DNA from: Eopsaltria australis
Taxonomy: Eukaryota > Chordata > Aves > Passeriformes > Petroicidae
Assembly: GCA_034509425.1 (NCBI GenBank)
Contig: JAVTVJ010000220.1
Span: forward strand, 372,001-436,000
Reading direction: 5' to 3'
Length of the DNA: 64,000 nt
Positions 45,587-58,300 of this stretch are shown here, one piece after another. The translations under genes were made by a program, and so were the position numbers. Numbering within the stretch: the first letter of the stretch is position 1; every line of letters begins with the position of its first letter. The notes below the pieces were generated by a model, which was not told the origin of the DNA, made no database searches, and worked only from the letters and a program-made list of their open reading frames with translations.

Positions 45587-46396
45587 GAGTGCTGGGCTTG
45601 ATCTAACAGAGGCAAGAAAGTGATCTTACAGCTCGGCCCCTGGAACACCAACTCCGACCACCAGCGAGACGGGAGCGAGGACGCGCCGACGGGGCCGACT
45701 CGATGGTGCACTTCAGTAGCTGCAGCTCCCCATCCAAAACCACCTGGGCAGCCACCAAAGCTTGCCAGGCTTCGGTGGCACCTACATTCAGGATATGGCA
45801 CAGTCACGGGGCAGGAGAATCACTTCTTGCATCCTTCTCCAGCGAGATGTCAGTGTTGTACCTCCAGGCTGCGGACGCCGGCACGGGCTCGCGCTCCCCG
45901 GCAGCTTCCCCTGGGCTTTCCCCCCTTGTAGGTGCAAGTAATGCAGTCAAGATCAATGGTTAGATCAGGCTCCTGGTGTGCTCTGAGCACTGGGTCTCTA
46001 GACAGCAGTAAGAGCTCGGTCTGGCTGACACCACCCAGGCCCTGCTCGCTCTTCCCAACAGAGCTATAGCTTATCAACAGGCTGCTGAGCCTTAATACTG
46101 ACACTTAGTGTAATGGTTTACAGTAAAGAAAGGATTCTCCTACAAAGCGCCGAAGAGAGGGGGGGGAAAAAACCCCACTCCAATCCCTTCCTCTCCCTCT
46201 CAGAGTCTCTGGAGCATCTCACAAGCAGGGAAAGGAGCCGGGGAGGCGAGGGGGGCACCGCCACCGCGGCGCCAGGTCCCGTCGGGGCATCAGGACGAAC
46301 GACAGCGAGGACATCGTAAGGAACGAGAGACAAACGGTGCTGGTGCTGTGCTGCCTCAAGCTGGGAGGTGCGCGTGGTCAAGCGGAGCGGGGAGAA
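41383..46396 (-). other. MPRIP: MPRIP 3' UTR, about 5 kb
   Basis: From the distal stop codon to the distal poly(A) signal there is no protein-like frame on either strand. It contains A27 on the plus strand (T27 in the transcript) at 45560-45586 and several alternative poly(A) hexamers. That it is all transcribed is inference from the signals. Confidence 0.5.
45560..45586. repeat. A27 homopolymer
   Basis: Twenty-seven uninterrupted A on the plus strand inside the presumed MPRIP 3' UTR. No retroposon body is recognisable to its left, so it may be simple slippage or an old retroposed tail. Confidence 0.95.
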
Positions 46397-49300
46397 CTAG
46401 TCTTTCTTCAAGTCCCTGGATTCAAAAAGCTTCAGGCGTTCTTGCACAGTCAGGCCTTCCTTCAGACTCTGGGAGAGACAAAAGACAGAGCGCGTTGGGG
46501 CGCGGGGAGGGAGCGGCGCTCAGGCAGAGGGGCCGTGGCAGCGAGGAATGGGCTCCTTGGCGGAGGATTAGTGGGACATGCTGAGAGAGAACACACGGTT
46601 ATGGAGGGTGGTTACTGGTGGGTGCTGCCTTGAGACAGGGTGAGATTGCAATGAACCAGGCGACGGACCAGAAGCGAATGAGAGGCACATCATGCTGCAA
46701 GCGGGATTAGCTGACTTGGGAACGGCCCCTGGAGATCACAGGGCACTGCTGGATGGGGCAGTTCCAGCTCCGGGCAGGCCAGCTCAGATCTGCTAGGCTG
46801 AAGCCCCAGGATGCTGAGCAGGACCTGCAGGCTGGTCCTTCCCTGCCTCCTGCAGCACCCATGGGGACAGTCCTGGCTCCACTCTGTGCAGGATTTGCTC
46901 AAGAAACCCTGGGAACTGCTGAGTGCTGCCAGCAACCAACACCCACCCCTTCTCTCACCCCACCCTGGGACTCTCCCAAGCCAAAGCAGCCTCAGCTACC
47001 CAGGGTTAGACAGAGCACTCCTAAATGCTGTTCAGGTCTGGCAGGCTCTGATGGCTGATCCAACTCAGATGCAGCATCCAGATTTCAAAGCACAGCTCTC
47101 AGCTGGCCAGCAGCCCCCTGGCATTTGGAACTGTGAAATCCATCACCTACACATGGGGACTCAGTAGCACAGCACTGAGAGGGGCAGAAACCCAGAAAGA
47201 AATTGCCTGACTCCTGTAGGACAGCTTTAAACTGAAACCAGCCTGAGAGGATGCACCAGCCTAATGCCAGCACCCTCCTTCCTGCAGCCCCAAACCTGTG
47301 GCATGAGAGATTCAGGGGAGCAAGGGTTAGGGTCAGGGTGGTGAGTTGTCCCTGTGGATGAAGAGGCACAGAAAACTTCCACCCCTAAAAACAGCCCCCA
47401 CAGCCAGGGCTCTGCCCCTCTGTGCCCCACTGCCTGTCCCCATCCCACAGCTCTGCCTGCCAGCCTGGTCCTTAGAACTTGCAAGGAATTCATGCTGCAA
47501 CTGGAACATTATTTGCTTTACAGACCAAGACTTGGCACCTTCAAAGGCACAGACTGGAGGGATGGAAATCAGCTCCTAGGAGGAGAGTCTGAGGGAACTG
47601 GGATTGTTCAGCCTGGAGAAGAGAAGGCTCAAGGAGACCTCAGAGCCCCTTCCAGAGCCTAAAGAGGCTTCAGGAGGACTGGACAGGGACCTGGACAAGG
47701 GGCTAGAGTGACAGGACAAGAGGGAATGGCTTCCCACTGCCGGAGTACAGGGCTAGATGGGATATTGGGATGGAATTCTTCCTTGGGAAGGTGGGGAGGC
47801 CCTGGCACAGGGTGCCCAGAGAAGCTGTGGCTGCCTCTGGATCCCTGGAAGTGTCCAAGGCCAGGCTGGATGGGGCTTGGAGCAACCTGGGATAGTGGAA
47901 GGAGTTCCTGCTGATGGCAGGGGGGTGGAACAGGAGGATTTTTCATCCCTTCCAACCCAAACCATTCTATGATTCCATGATCCTACTATCAGGCAGCCAC
48001 CTCCCCTTTTCCTTTCCCTTCCCTGGCCGTGGTGCCAGAGGTCTGTTCTATCACAGCAGCAGGTTGGACTTTTGGGCTGAGTTTTCCTTCCCATGTGTTT
48101 ATCAAGGCAGGACTCCATGATAAACTTGCCCCAAGGCTGTGCAGATTCCCATGGTTACTGTATTTCTGGAAATGTTTTTCCTCCCACAGGCCCACAAACA
48201 CAGAAGGGCTTTGCCAGGCAGCGCGGAAATGAAAGCACTAAATTGGATTGGATTTCCAATTGCTGTGTGCTCTCTTTCCAACGGGCAGCAGAGTCTCCTG
48301 GGATGAGAGTCTCTGAGCACACACTTCCTAAAGGAAGTTTACTTTGGGCCTCTTTAAATGGGAGCAGCTCGTGCATTCCAGCTCTCACATCTGATTTCTC
48401 AGCAGATGGAAAGAGACACCAGGAATCGTCAGCCTGCTCTGCCTGATGGCACAAATTCAGCAAATTCAGCCCCCAGGGCAGTCCCACAACTCATTTCATT
48501 CCTGATGAGGAGAGCCTGATGAAGTGAGACTAATGTAGGATGATATCTGTGATAAAAGAATCTTCCAACAGACTTCCTGGGGCTCTCCAGCCACCGTGCT
48601 GGGAGCTCCCCTCTCCTGACCAGCCTCCGCAGGTGCTCCCACCTCAGTCTTTGCCATGGGCCAGGAAATTCACTATTGCTCCAGTTAATGGAGGCATCTG
48701 GCTCATTAGAGTCAGCCTCATTTCTCATCAGCTCCCTCCTTTTGCTGGATGAGCTTGGAAGCCTTGGAAGCTCAAGGATGGAGAGTGGGAGAAGGTTACT
48801 GGGCAAGGAAAGCTCCTGCTCAGGCATGAATCAACCTGAAAAAGCAGCAGTTATGGGTAAAGGAAAATAAGGCAGTCCAGGACATTCCCTCTGCAGCTGA
48901 GGTGGCTGAAACCATTTTCCATGCTCCGGGCTGTTACAGGAAGCACACTTAAAGGCATCCCTGACTATTCCTGCACCTGGCTAACAGCAAAGCAGGTGTT
49001 TTCCTATGAGACCTGGACAGTGCTGGAGTTCAGTCTGAGGCATGCAGAGTCATTCAGGCATGCACACTCAGTGTCCCACGCTCCCAACACAGCAAACAGG
49101 AAAACGTGCCCCACCAGGTCCAAATCCTCTCTGTGATGACAAGCTGTGTTGGGGAGGGTGGGAAGAGCAGGAAGACGAAAAGCCACATTCCCCAGGGAAG
49201 AGGCAGAGAGACCACGCTTCACACGGATCTTGGATGCACTGACTTCTCCCCTCCCTTTCCCCTTGTCCCAGGAAAAGAATTAGCAGGGAATAAACCCGTC

Positions 49301-52300
49301 AGTCAGTCAGTCAGTCAGTCATTAAGAGAAGGAGGGCTCTGGTTTGGCAGGGAGGTGTGAGCAGTGCATGCAGAGGTGGGGCCGCTCCGTGGCGGCGGCG
49401 CTGGGCGGGTGCCGGTGTTTTTACCTACGTGGCAGGGAACCTGGACTCGGGTTCATTTCAGTTATCCCATGAGACCTGCTCAATAACGGACTGTTGAAGG
49501 AAAAAGCAAAATAAAACAAAAAATAAAAACCAAAAACAAAAACAAAAGAAGAAGCTCATAAATGCCAAATGAATTGGCGCTGATGCAGCCCCAGCCCTCC
49601 CGTCCCACTGTGATGCCCTGGCACAGCCCCTGCTTCCTCTCCTGTCCTTCCCCACCAAGCAACACACATGGGGACCACACAGGAAGTGATCTGAGTTGAA
49701 ATGCTGAAGGGAAACCCAGCATCAGAGGGGCCCAGCAGGTCTGAGTTGCCCCAAAATGTGCAAAAGTCTCTCTGTGTTCAGACACCCCGAGCTGAGGAGC
49801 TGCTGCTCGCAGAGCTCCGAGTATTTCCCCACATGGGCACTGAGCTCAAAGTATTTTGCCTGCCCTGCAAGAGCCCAACCACTTCAAACACCAGCACGAG
49901 ACACCAGGTGAGAGGCAAAGCAGGTTTGCTCATGCTGAGCTTCCTCCCAGCTGCCCTGTGCTTAATGCTGACTCCTGATCAGCATTAGTTGCCCTTCCTT
50001 ATCCCTGCGGTCCCACATGATGTAACTGGCTGCCAAGGAGAGGCTGGCACAGCATCACTGGGCTTTGGGATCCACAGCAAGCACAGAAGGACCACAGAAG
50101 CACAGGGCCATCTGCACCATGTTAACACACAAGCAAAGCGTGTGTTAAATATGCCCAGGACTCAGGCATTGCTGATACACGTAAAGACAAAAAATCTTGC
50201 AGTGATGAACACTAAAACTGGAATGATGTGCACATTTCCACCTAAATTTCCACCTAAATTTCAACTGAAAAGAGGGAGCAGATACTGGGGTAGTCCTCCT
50301 GTGAAAGACCAAAGAACAGGGTGAGCTTCAGACTTTTCCAACCAGGGAGCATCTCCATGCTTCCATGTGAGAAGGGTCCAGAGTGGGGAGTGGGCCCTGC
50401 CTGGCTGCACAGTCAGTCCTTTCGCAGTAAAAAGCCATCCAGGCTAGCACTAGTGGCTGGGAAATTGTTAATTTTCTTCCCCTGCCCATTTCATCCCACT
50501 TGGGATCCCCACAGAAGAGAAATGCTGGGCATTCCTCATTCCCATCCCACTGGGCAGGACATCTGAGCTCACCTTTGACCTGATATTCCTTAGTTGCCGG
50601 CTAACACTGGATCTGTCTTTCTTCAAGAAATCAGGGTTGCTTTTTGATTTCATAATATCTGGGAAGAAGCAAAAGAAGTGGGATTAGCCTGGTGCCCACT
50701 GCCTTCCTGCAAGGACAGGGCTGGGGCTCTGCCCTCCCAGCCCAGGGAAGTGCCCTGATAAGCCCAACTCAGCACTGCCCAAAGGGCAGAGGGGGCTTCT
50801 GGGCACCCCTGCATCACGAAGTTTTCCTGATGCAAAATGCCAGAGGGCTTTCAAAGCCCATCAACTTTGGGTTGGAAGGCCAAGTCCTACACTCAGACCC
50901 ATTACTGCACAAGGGTTTGTGCTCCAGGATTCCCGTGTTAGCTCGGGACACCCAGGACTGCTTAGAGCTGCTGGAGGAGGACTGACCATATCCCGATACA
51001 GTGGTGTTCACAGGGGATTTCTCTCCCTGAGCTTCTGTGGCTGCTTTCAGCTGCTCTTTCAACCTGCTGATATCACAGTCTGCCTTGGCCTTCACGATGC
51101 TCAGCTCCGTGTAGATGTCTTTGTACTTGTCACTGGCGTATTTCTTATCCTGGCAAGGGAACAAGAACAACCCGATGGAGCCAGACAGACAGCTGGAGCC
51201 GAGGGGTTTGTGGATGCGCTGGAGAGGAGCTTGGCAAATGCTGACGGAAGAAGAGCCGGCAGCGAGAGAAAGGCTTGGCCAGGGCAACACACACCCTCAG
51301 AGCTGCTTCCAACAGCGATACGGGACTGCGGGAGCGGAGACAGGCAGAGCTGAGAGCCAAGGGCGAGCACACAGTGCTGCCCGTGCCTGCAGCCCCTCAG
51401 CTACAGGCTTGTTTGTGGCTTTTCGTTTCAGCCAAGACACAGAATTCAAGCAGAATTCCCAGAAATGGCCTTGGCCCATCCAGAGCAAACCAGTTGCATC
51501 GCTGCGAGGCTGGGCAGATCTCTAACTCTGATTGTTTGTGCCATTTAAATCCGATCTGATGTGACAGAAAATGGGGAAATCACGCTAAAAGGGATGTTTT
51601 CCCACACTGTCTCCTTTGTGGGGTAAGTCTTAAATTGATACATGGAGTGCTTTACTGATGACACCAAAATGGGTATTGAATTACATTCAGGGGAAAAATT
51701 AAATATGGTTTCAGATCTGAGTGTAAATGGGCTGCAATCTAAGCACAAACACTCAGAAGCAGAGCACAGTAAGAGGATTTGCAGAATCACCCCTGGCATT
51801 ACCCTCAGTGCTGTCTGCAGCTCGTCTTTGAGGGAGCTGATCTCCTGCTTCAGGTACTGGATTTCAGATTCTTTGACCCGCAGCAGGACCTGTGGGAACA
51901 AAAAACAGCATCTTTGCACCCGAGCAGACACAGTGTGACACCTGCTGTAGCCAGTGACAACCAAGCCAAGGGCTGGAGACTCAGCCCCATGCCAGCACCA
52001 CAAAGCCTCTGGTCCATCCATCTGGTTCTCACAAGAAAACTCCTCCTGGATCTCTTGGGAACTTGTCCAAGCTTGCAGTGCTGATGTGCTCCCTGCACAC
52101 CCCAGTTTCTGTCCCTGCTGCTCTGCATGGGTCAGATCCCAGGGACAAGCAAGGGCTGCAGAAGGAAGAGTGAATGTCTGGCTCAAGGCGAGAAGGGAAG
52201 ATGAGGACCCCAGAATCTCCTGGCCTCATGCAGCCCACGGTGACAGTGCTGCCCAGCCACGAGAGCCGACTGGGGGACAGATGGCTGTGACACGCTCCCA

Positions 52301-55300
52301 AGGCTGTGACATACTCCTAAGGGACACAACACTCATGCCCACCCACACGCCCCTCTGCAGAACTCACCTCCAGCTCGTAGGCGTCCTTGCCCTGCGTGAG
52401 AGGCGACCCAGCAGCCTCTCCCCCGCCCTCCCCGGTCAGCAGGGTCCGCAATCGCGTGATCTCCGCAGCCAGGCGGTTATTCAGCTCCTGGGGACAGGAG
52501 GAGAGCTGGTGTGGGAAGGGGAGCGTGGCCACGGCTCAGCACGGAGCCCACCGTCACCAGAGCAGGGAGCCTGACCTGGTTGTGGGCGTTGAGCTCCTGG
52601 TTCTCCCGCTGGCACTGGCGGAGGGCCTGCCTCTCAGCCTCCAGCGCCTGCGCCAGGTGAGCGTTCTCCAAACACTTCTGGGAATACTGCTCCGAAAGCA
52701 CCTCCAGCTCCCGCTGCACCGACTGCAGCTCCTCCCTGCGGAACACACATGGGGTAGTGCCCTCTCCACACACACACACACACACACACCCCCCATGGTC
52801 ACTCTTCCTTCAGCAGCCCAGCACAACCCAACACAGAGCTAAGCACTGGGGATGAGGATTGTGTGTTCCTTTTGGGAAAAAACTCAAGCCCAGAGCAAGT
52901 CAACTCTTCCCTCTCCTGGTAGAGCCGTGCTTGGACATCAAAGGAGAGAGGAGGTTGCTCTCTCAGAGGTTAAGTGGCAGAACTTTCTCAGGTTTCCAAA
53001 AATAGAGCCGAGATCTATCAAAATCTACCTATGAGAAATTCTTTCCTGTGAGAGTGGGGAGGCCCTGGCACAGGTTGCCCAGAGAAGCTGTGGCTGCCCC
53101 TGGATCCCTGGAAGTGTCCAAGGCCAGGTTGGACAGGGCTTGGTGCAACCTGGGATAGTGGAAGGTGTCCCTGCCCATGGCAGGGGGGTGGAATGAGATG
53201 ATCTTTAAGGTCCCTTCCAAAGCAAACCACTCCAGGGTTCTAAGTTTGCCCTGGGCACTCGGGATCAGGTGTATTTGCACACCTCCCCATCTTACATAGA
53301 TGTACCAAGGTTGATGCCAGGCAGCCCTGCTCAGTCCCCATGGCAGGACAGCCTTGCCAAGGAAAGCTCAGAGCTTCCTCCTCGCCTTTTGAACAACCCT
53401 GCTGCTGCAGCTGTGTGAAACACAGCACTGGCTGCACATCTGCTACTTCTGGGGACCATAAAGCAGATATTTAGGGCAATGTGGGGGCACTGACCAGGAG
53501 CCTGAAAGATTATGGGCAACCAATAGATTCTGATGGATGCAGCTGGGTTGGGATCAAGGAAAGAGGCCCCTGGAATAACCCTGAACTCACTGCCAGAATC
53601 AAATAGGAGAGAAGGGTCTCCCATACACATGATCTCCCTGCAAGATGGCAACAGCCAGAGGACAGTGATGGTCTTACATGTACTGCCTTCGGAGGGCCTC
53701 GATGTCGGCGTTGACGCTGCTGATCTGGGAGCGCTGGGATTTCTCCAGCTCCCGCTCCAGCTCCTCCCGGTGCGCGTTCTTCATGGCTTCGATGGCTGCG
53801 AGGGCAGCACAGTGTTAGCACCCAGCACCCTCCACCCATCTGTGGGTTTTTGGAGTTTTTGTTCATTTTTTAAAGGAACAAAACCGAAGTCATCCCTGCG
53901 AATCTCCCACTGGTTCACAGCTCCTTCAGTCTGTGCCCCAGCTGCAAAGGGGCTTCTGCAAATCCTGCTTTTTAACGGAGTCCAAATGTTTGTCCACTTC
54001 ACACATTGTTTCCTGGACTGTGGGACTGCTAATGCAGAGCCCCTGAACTCCAGTGTTCTAACATTCCCTGGAGCACTGAAGAATGAATTCAGTGTGGAAT
54101 TGGCAATAATTTAACCACAGGAATAACTAATGCCTTTCAGAGTTGGAATGGAAAACAGATTGGACTGTGTGACAGCCAAAGGCAGGGGTGCCAAGCCTGG
54201 AGAAGGACCAGCAGATGGGCACCAAACCTGGATGACCAGGAGATGGTCCTCCATCCAAAACATCTTTCCCACAAGCCCTTTCCCATCTCCCTGTGCAGCC
54301 CATCGAGGCCTCATCCCATCCCTGCTCTGCTCCTCAAAGCAGCCAACACCACCCCCGTGTCCCCATCACCACGGAGCTGCCCCACCATGGGGGACCCTCC
54401 CCTCTGGTACCTGAGATGGTGGCAGCCGTTTCCTCTGCCAGCAGGCGATCCTTCTCCTCCCGCAGCTTCTCCAGCTCCCGCTGGTGCTGCCGCTGCAGGT
54501 CCTCGATCTTCTTCTGGTGCGTCTCCTCCATGGCTGCAAAGCCCCTCTCACATGTTGCCTGCAAAGGGAGGAGGGGAAGGGGTTGACCCAGGAGCACAGG
54601 GTTGGTGCCACAGCGGTGGGGAGCCCACCAGGAGCTCCCCAGGTCCAGCAGGGATCTTCTGCTTCCCCAGCCATGGAGCAGGATGGACCTCGCAAAGGTC
54701 AGGGCTCGTCCTGCAGTCGCTCGACCCCTGACAGCTCCAGGAAAAGGGATGCACAGGGGGCAGACCCAGTTGGGGAATGCAAATGTATGTAAAAAAACCA
54801 ACAAAAAAAACCACTTCTGTGCCCCTTCTGCTCTTTTCAATGCCTGTTTTTTTCAACCTCTGCGTGGAAGGAAGATGACATGACAGCAAGAGGACGTTAA
54901 TTCGCAACCGAGTATTGCCACAAATGCTGCAGGGAAAAATACTTGCTAATTGAATTACTAGGAAAGAACTCGGGCCAGGACACAGGAGGAGCAATCTGGG
55001 GAGTTGGGATTCACCAGGGGTGAGGTCTTGAATTCCTACCTGGTCCTTTTGCCCCTGGCACAGCCCTCACTCCTGCCTTTGCAGCAGACAAAGCTGGCTC
55101 AGCTGCCAGCCCAAGCACATCGGGATCCTAGATGGACACACGGCTGCGGGACATGGACAGGACCAGCAAAGCCACAGGCAGGCCCAAGCCACGAGGGAAG
55201 AAGGGGCACACACTGGGGACAAGGTGCTGAGCCCCATCAGGCAGCTTGGGACGAACCTGATGCCAAGCACTGCGCGGGGTTTTTCCCCTTAACGACACAG

Positions 55301-58300
55301 GCTGGCTTTGTTCCCTGATTTCAGTGGAGCTCCCCTTGATTAACACCAGTGTTTGCCGTGGAAAGTGAGAACTGTCACCTAGGGACCTCTGGGACCCCAT
55401 GGGAAATTTTAGGGGGACAAACTCGCTCCCCCATTGCCAAAAGTGCTCAGGACAGTCCAACACTTCTGACCCTCACTAAAATACACCCCTCAGCAACACT
55501 GTCTTGGCTAATGCTCTGTTACCTATGCCTAATCCTCATTCCCAATTTTCAGCTTTGGTTGTTTTTTCCCTCCCATTTAATTTTTAATCCTCAGGCATTC
55601 TTCACTTTCCCAGCCTTGTTTGTTTGCTTGTTTTTAAAAACTCCTAACTCATTGCCAGAACCTGCCTGGACTTGGCTGTGGCACAGAGCAACCCTGCAGG
55701 ATTCTTCATTACACCCAGAATCATAGAATATGCTGAGCTGATCCATGAGGATCATCAGGTCCAACTCCTGAAACACCTCTAATTTTGGAAGAAAAAGGTG
55801 CACACTCCTCCACACGTCTGGCTGTAGATTCACTATTTAATGTATTGTAAATGCATTGCCATAAATCCACATGTACAAACCAGTATCTCATAGAATCCCA
55901 GAACGATTTGGGTTGGAAGGGACCTTAAAGCTCATCCTGTTCTAGCCCCTGCCATGGGCAGGGACGCCTTCCACTTACCCCAGGTTACTCCAAGCCTTGA
56001 ACCTGGCCTTGGACACTTCCAGGGATCCAGGGGCAGCCACAGCTTCTCTAGGCACCCTGTGCCAGGGCCTCACTGCCCTCACAAGGAAAAATTCCTTCCT
56101 AAAATTTAATCTAAATCTACCCTCCTTCATCTAAAGGCCATTCCCTCTAGTCACTCCATGCCTTTGTCAAAAGTCCCTCTCCAGCTCTCTTGGAGGCCCT
56201 CTAGACACTGGAAAGGGCTCCAAGGTCTTCCTGGAGCCTTCTCTTCTCCAGGTTGAAGAGTTACTCTTGTGTTACTGATGTTCCATTCTCCATCAGGTCC
56301 TTAAGAGTACATTTAAGCCTCTAATTTGGGCAGGTTTCCAATCGCCTGGTTGGCTTTCTGACCACCACTGCTTAATTCCAATGGGATTCAGCAAAACTAC
56401 TGCTCTCCCCAGGCTAAAACCGGCTTTTGGCTGGATCTGAGCCACACTTCACCCCCAGCTCAAATGTGTGCTGGATCTTGTGGCTGGAAGCAAGTTCTGC
56501 CACATTTTTGCCGGTTCTTAAAAGCAACTGGTCTGTGAAAGCCTCACTGGCACAGCCTCTGCATCGCTGCCCTTTTGGCTTCCTTTTCAACCTGGCAGCC
56601 TCCCTTGGTGCTGCCAGAGTCCTCTACCACCCTAAACTCACTTCCAAACTGGGAATGCTCTCCTAGGAAAAGTAAACCACCAAACCTTTTTTTTTTTTTT
56701 TTTTTAAGATGCTGGATGATCTCAAACCAGTTTTACAGCCAGTCTGACTGGTGGGGCAATTTGAACGGTGGCATTTCATTGCCAGTGGGTTTCTCTGCAC
56801 CTCACCTGGGTGTTCCGTAACTGTGCACTCTTTGTTGCGTACAGAATTACTGTGTCCAACACCAGCATGGTCCTTGCAGCCTCCTGCAGAGGAGCTCTGC
56901 TTTGCTACAGAATTTGGCATCTGTTTGCAGCTACTTTCCCCAGGAACATACATTTTGAGAGCATCAAGTTTCCATTTCATCCTGCATTTTTGAAGGCAGC
57001 AGAGACAGGCTGGAGATTGGATCAGACTGGGAAAGACAGAGTTGAGGAATGCTTTTAAAGGGAAGTCACAAACAAAATGTACGTGTTGGGTACAAGGAGA
57101 AACACTGAGGTGTTTGTGTTGAAGGAGAGCACGATGTTACTGAGCTACTTTGAAACTCTCTCTCCAAGCAGACCACCTCCAGAAATCCACCCTCCCAAGC
57201 CCTCAGCAATGCATTTAGAATACCTCAGCATGGAGAAAAAGGAAACACCATGCTTTACAGAGGCCTGGCTAATACTTTGGGGCTTGTTTCAGCACACTGG
57301 CTCTGTTAGGGGATGTCCCTTGGTTCGGCAAGCGAACCCCGGGACTGCACGCGCCCTCCCGCACGCTCAGCAGCAGAAAGCAGGAAGTGTTAAACATATC
57401 GAGACCTTTAGGTTTTCAAAGTCTTTCTGGTATTTTTCCCTCAAAGTGGAAGCGTTCCCCTCCAGATGTTTGTTCTCCAGCTCGTCCCTCATGACGTTCA
57501 TCTGGGCCTCCAGCTCCTGGATGCGTTCCCTCAGGCCGTGCATGGAGTCTGGGTCGCTGCCGGGGTCCTGCCCGGTGCCACCCGCCTCGCCGGCCGCCCA
57601 GGTGTCCCCAGCGCCCGGGGCCACCGCGGGGGACGCCTCCGGGTGCTGCCTCTGGTACTCATCGAGGGTCTCTTGCAGGCGCTGCAGGTTCTGGCTGTAG
57701 TGCTCCTGCAGTGCCTGCAGCTCCTCGCCGTGGATGACCTGCAGCTCCTTGATCTTGGCCTGGAACTTCTCCTCCAGCGTCTGCATCTGCTCCAGGTGGT
57801 ACCGCTCCATGTCCTGCTTGTCACGGACAATGGCGTCCAGCTGGTTGAGCCCCTCCGTCCTCTCGGCCTTCAGGGCATCCTCTGTCCTGTTGAGCTGCTC
57901 GATCACGTTCCGGATCTCCTCCTCGTACCGTCCCTGCAGCTCGCTCAAGCTCTTGCTGTGCTTATGCCCTTCCTCCTCCAAGAGCCTCCGCTGGCTGTCC
58001 AGCTGGGACACCTTTGCCTTGAGGTCGGCGTTCTCCCTCTCCAGCATGGCAATCACCTCACTGTACTCGCCCTGCTGCTTCCTGAGCAGCTCCTCGTACT
58101 CGTCCCGCAGGAGGGACACCGTCTTCACGCGCTCCTGGCACAGAGCATCCATGCTCTGCAAGGACTCCTTGTAGGACTTCATCTCCCTCTCGTGCTCCAG
58201 CCGGACTTTGCAAGCGGCGTAACAAACCTGAGCCTGAACAATGGCATCGTGGACTAACAAAGACGAATACCGCTCCAGGTCTCCCATGCACGAATGGTAG

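Noticed and set aside
57466..58257. 263-codon plus-strand frame
   Set aside because: Also antisense to the MPRIP giant exon, with the same Leu/Val bias.
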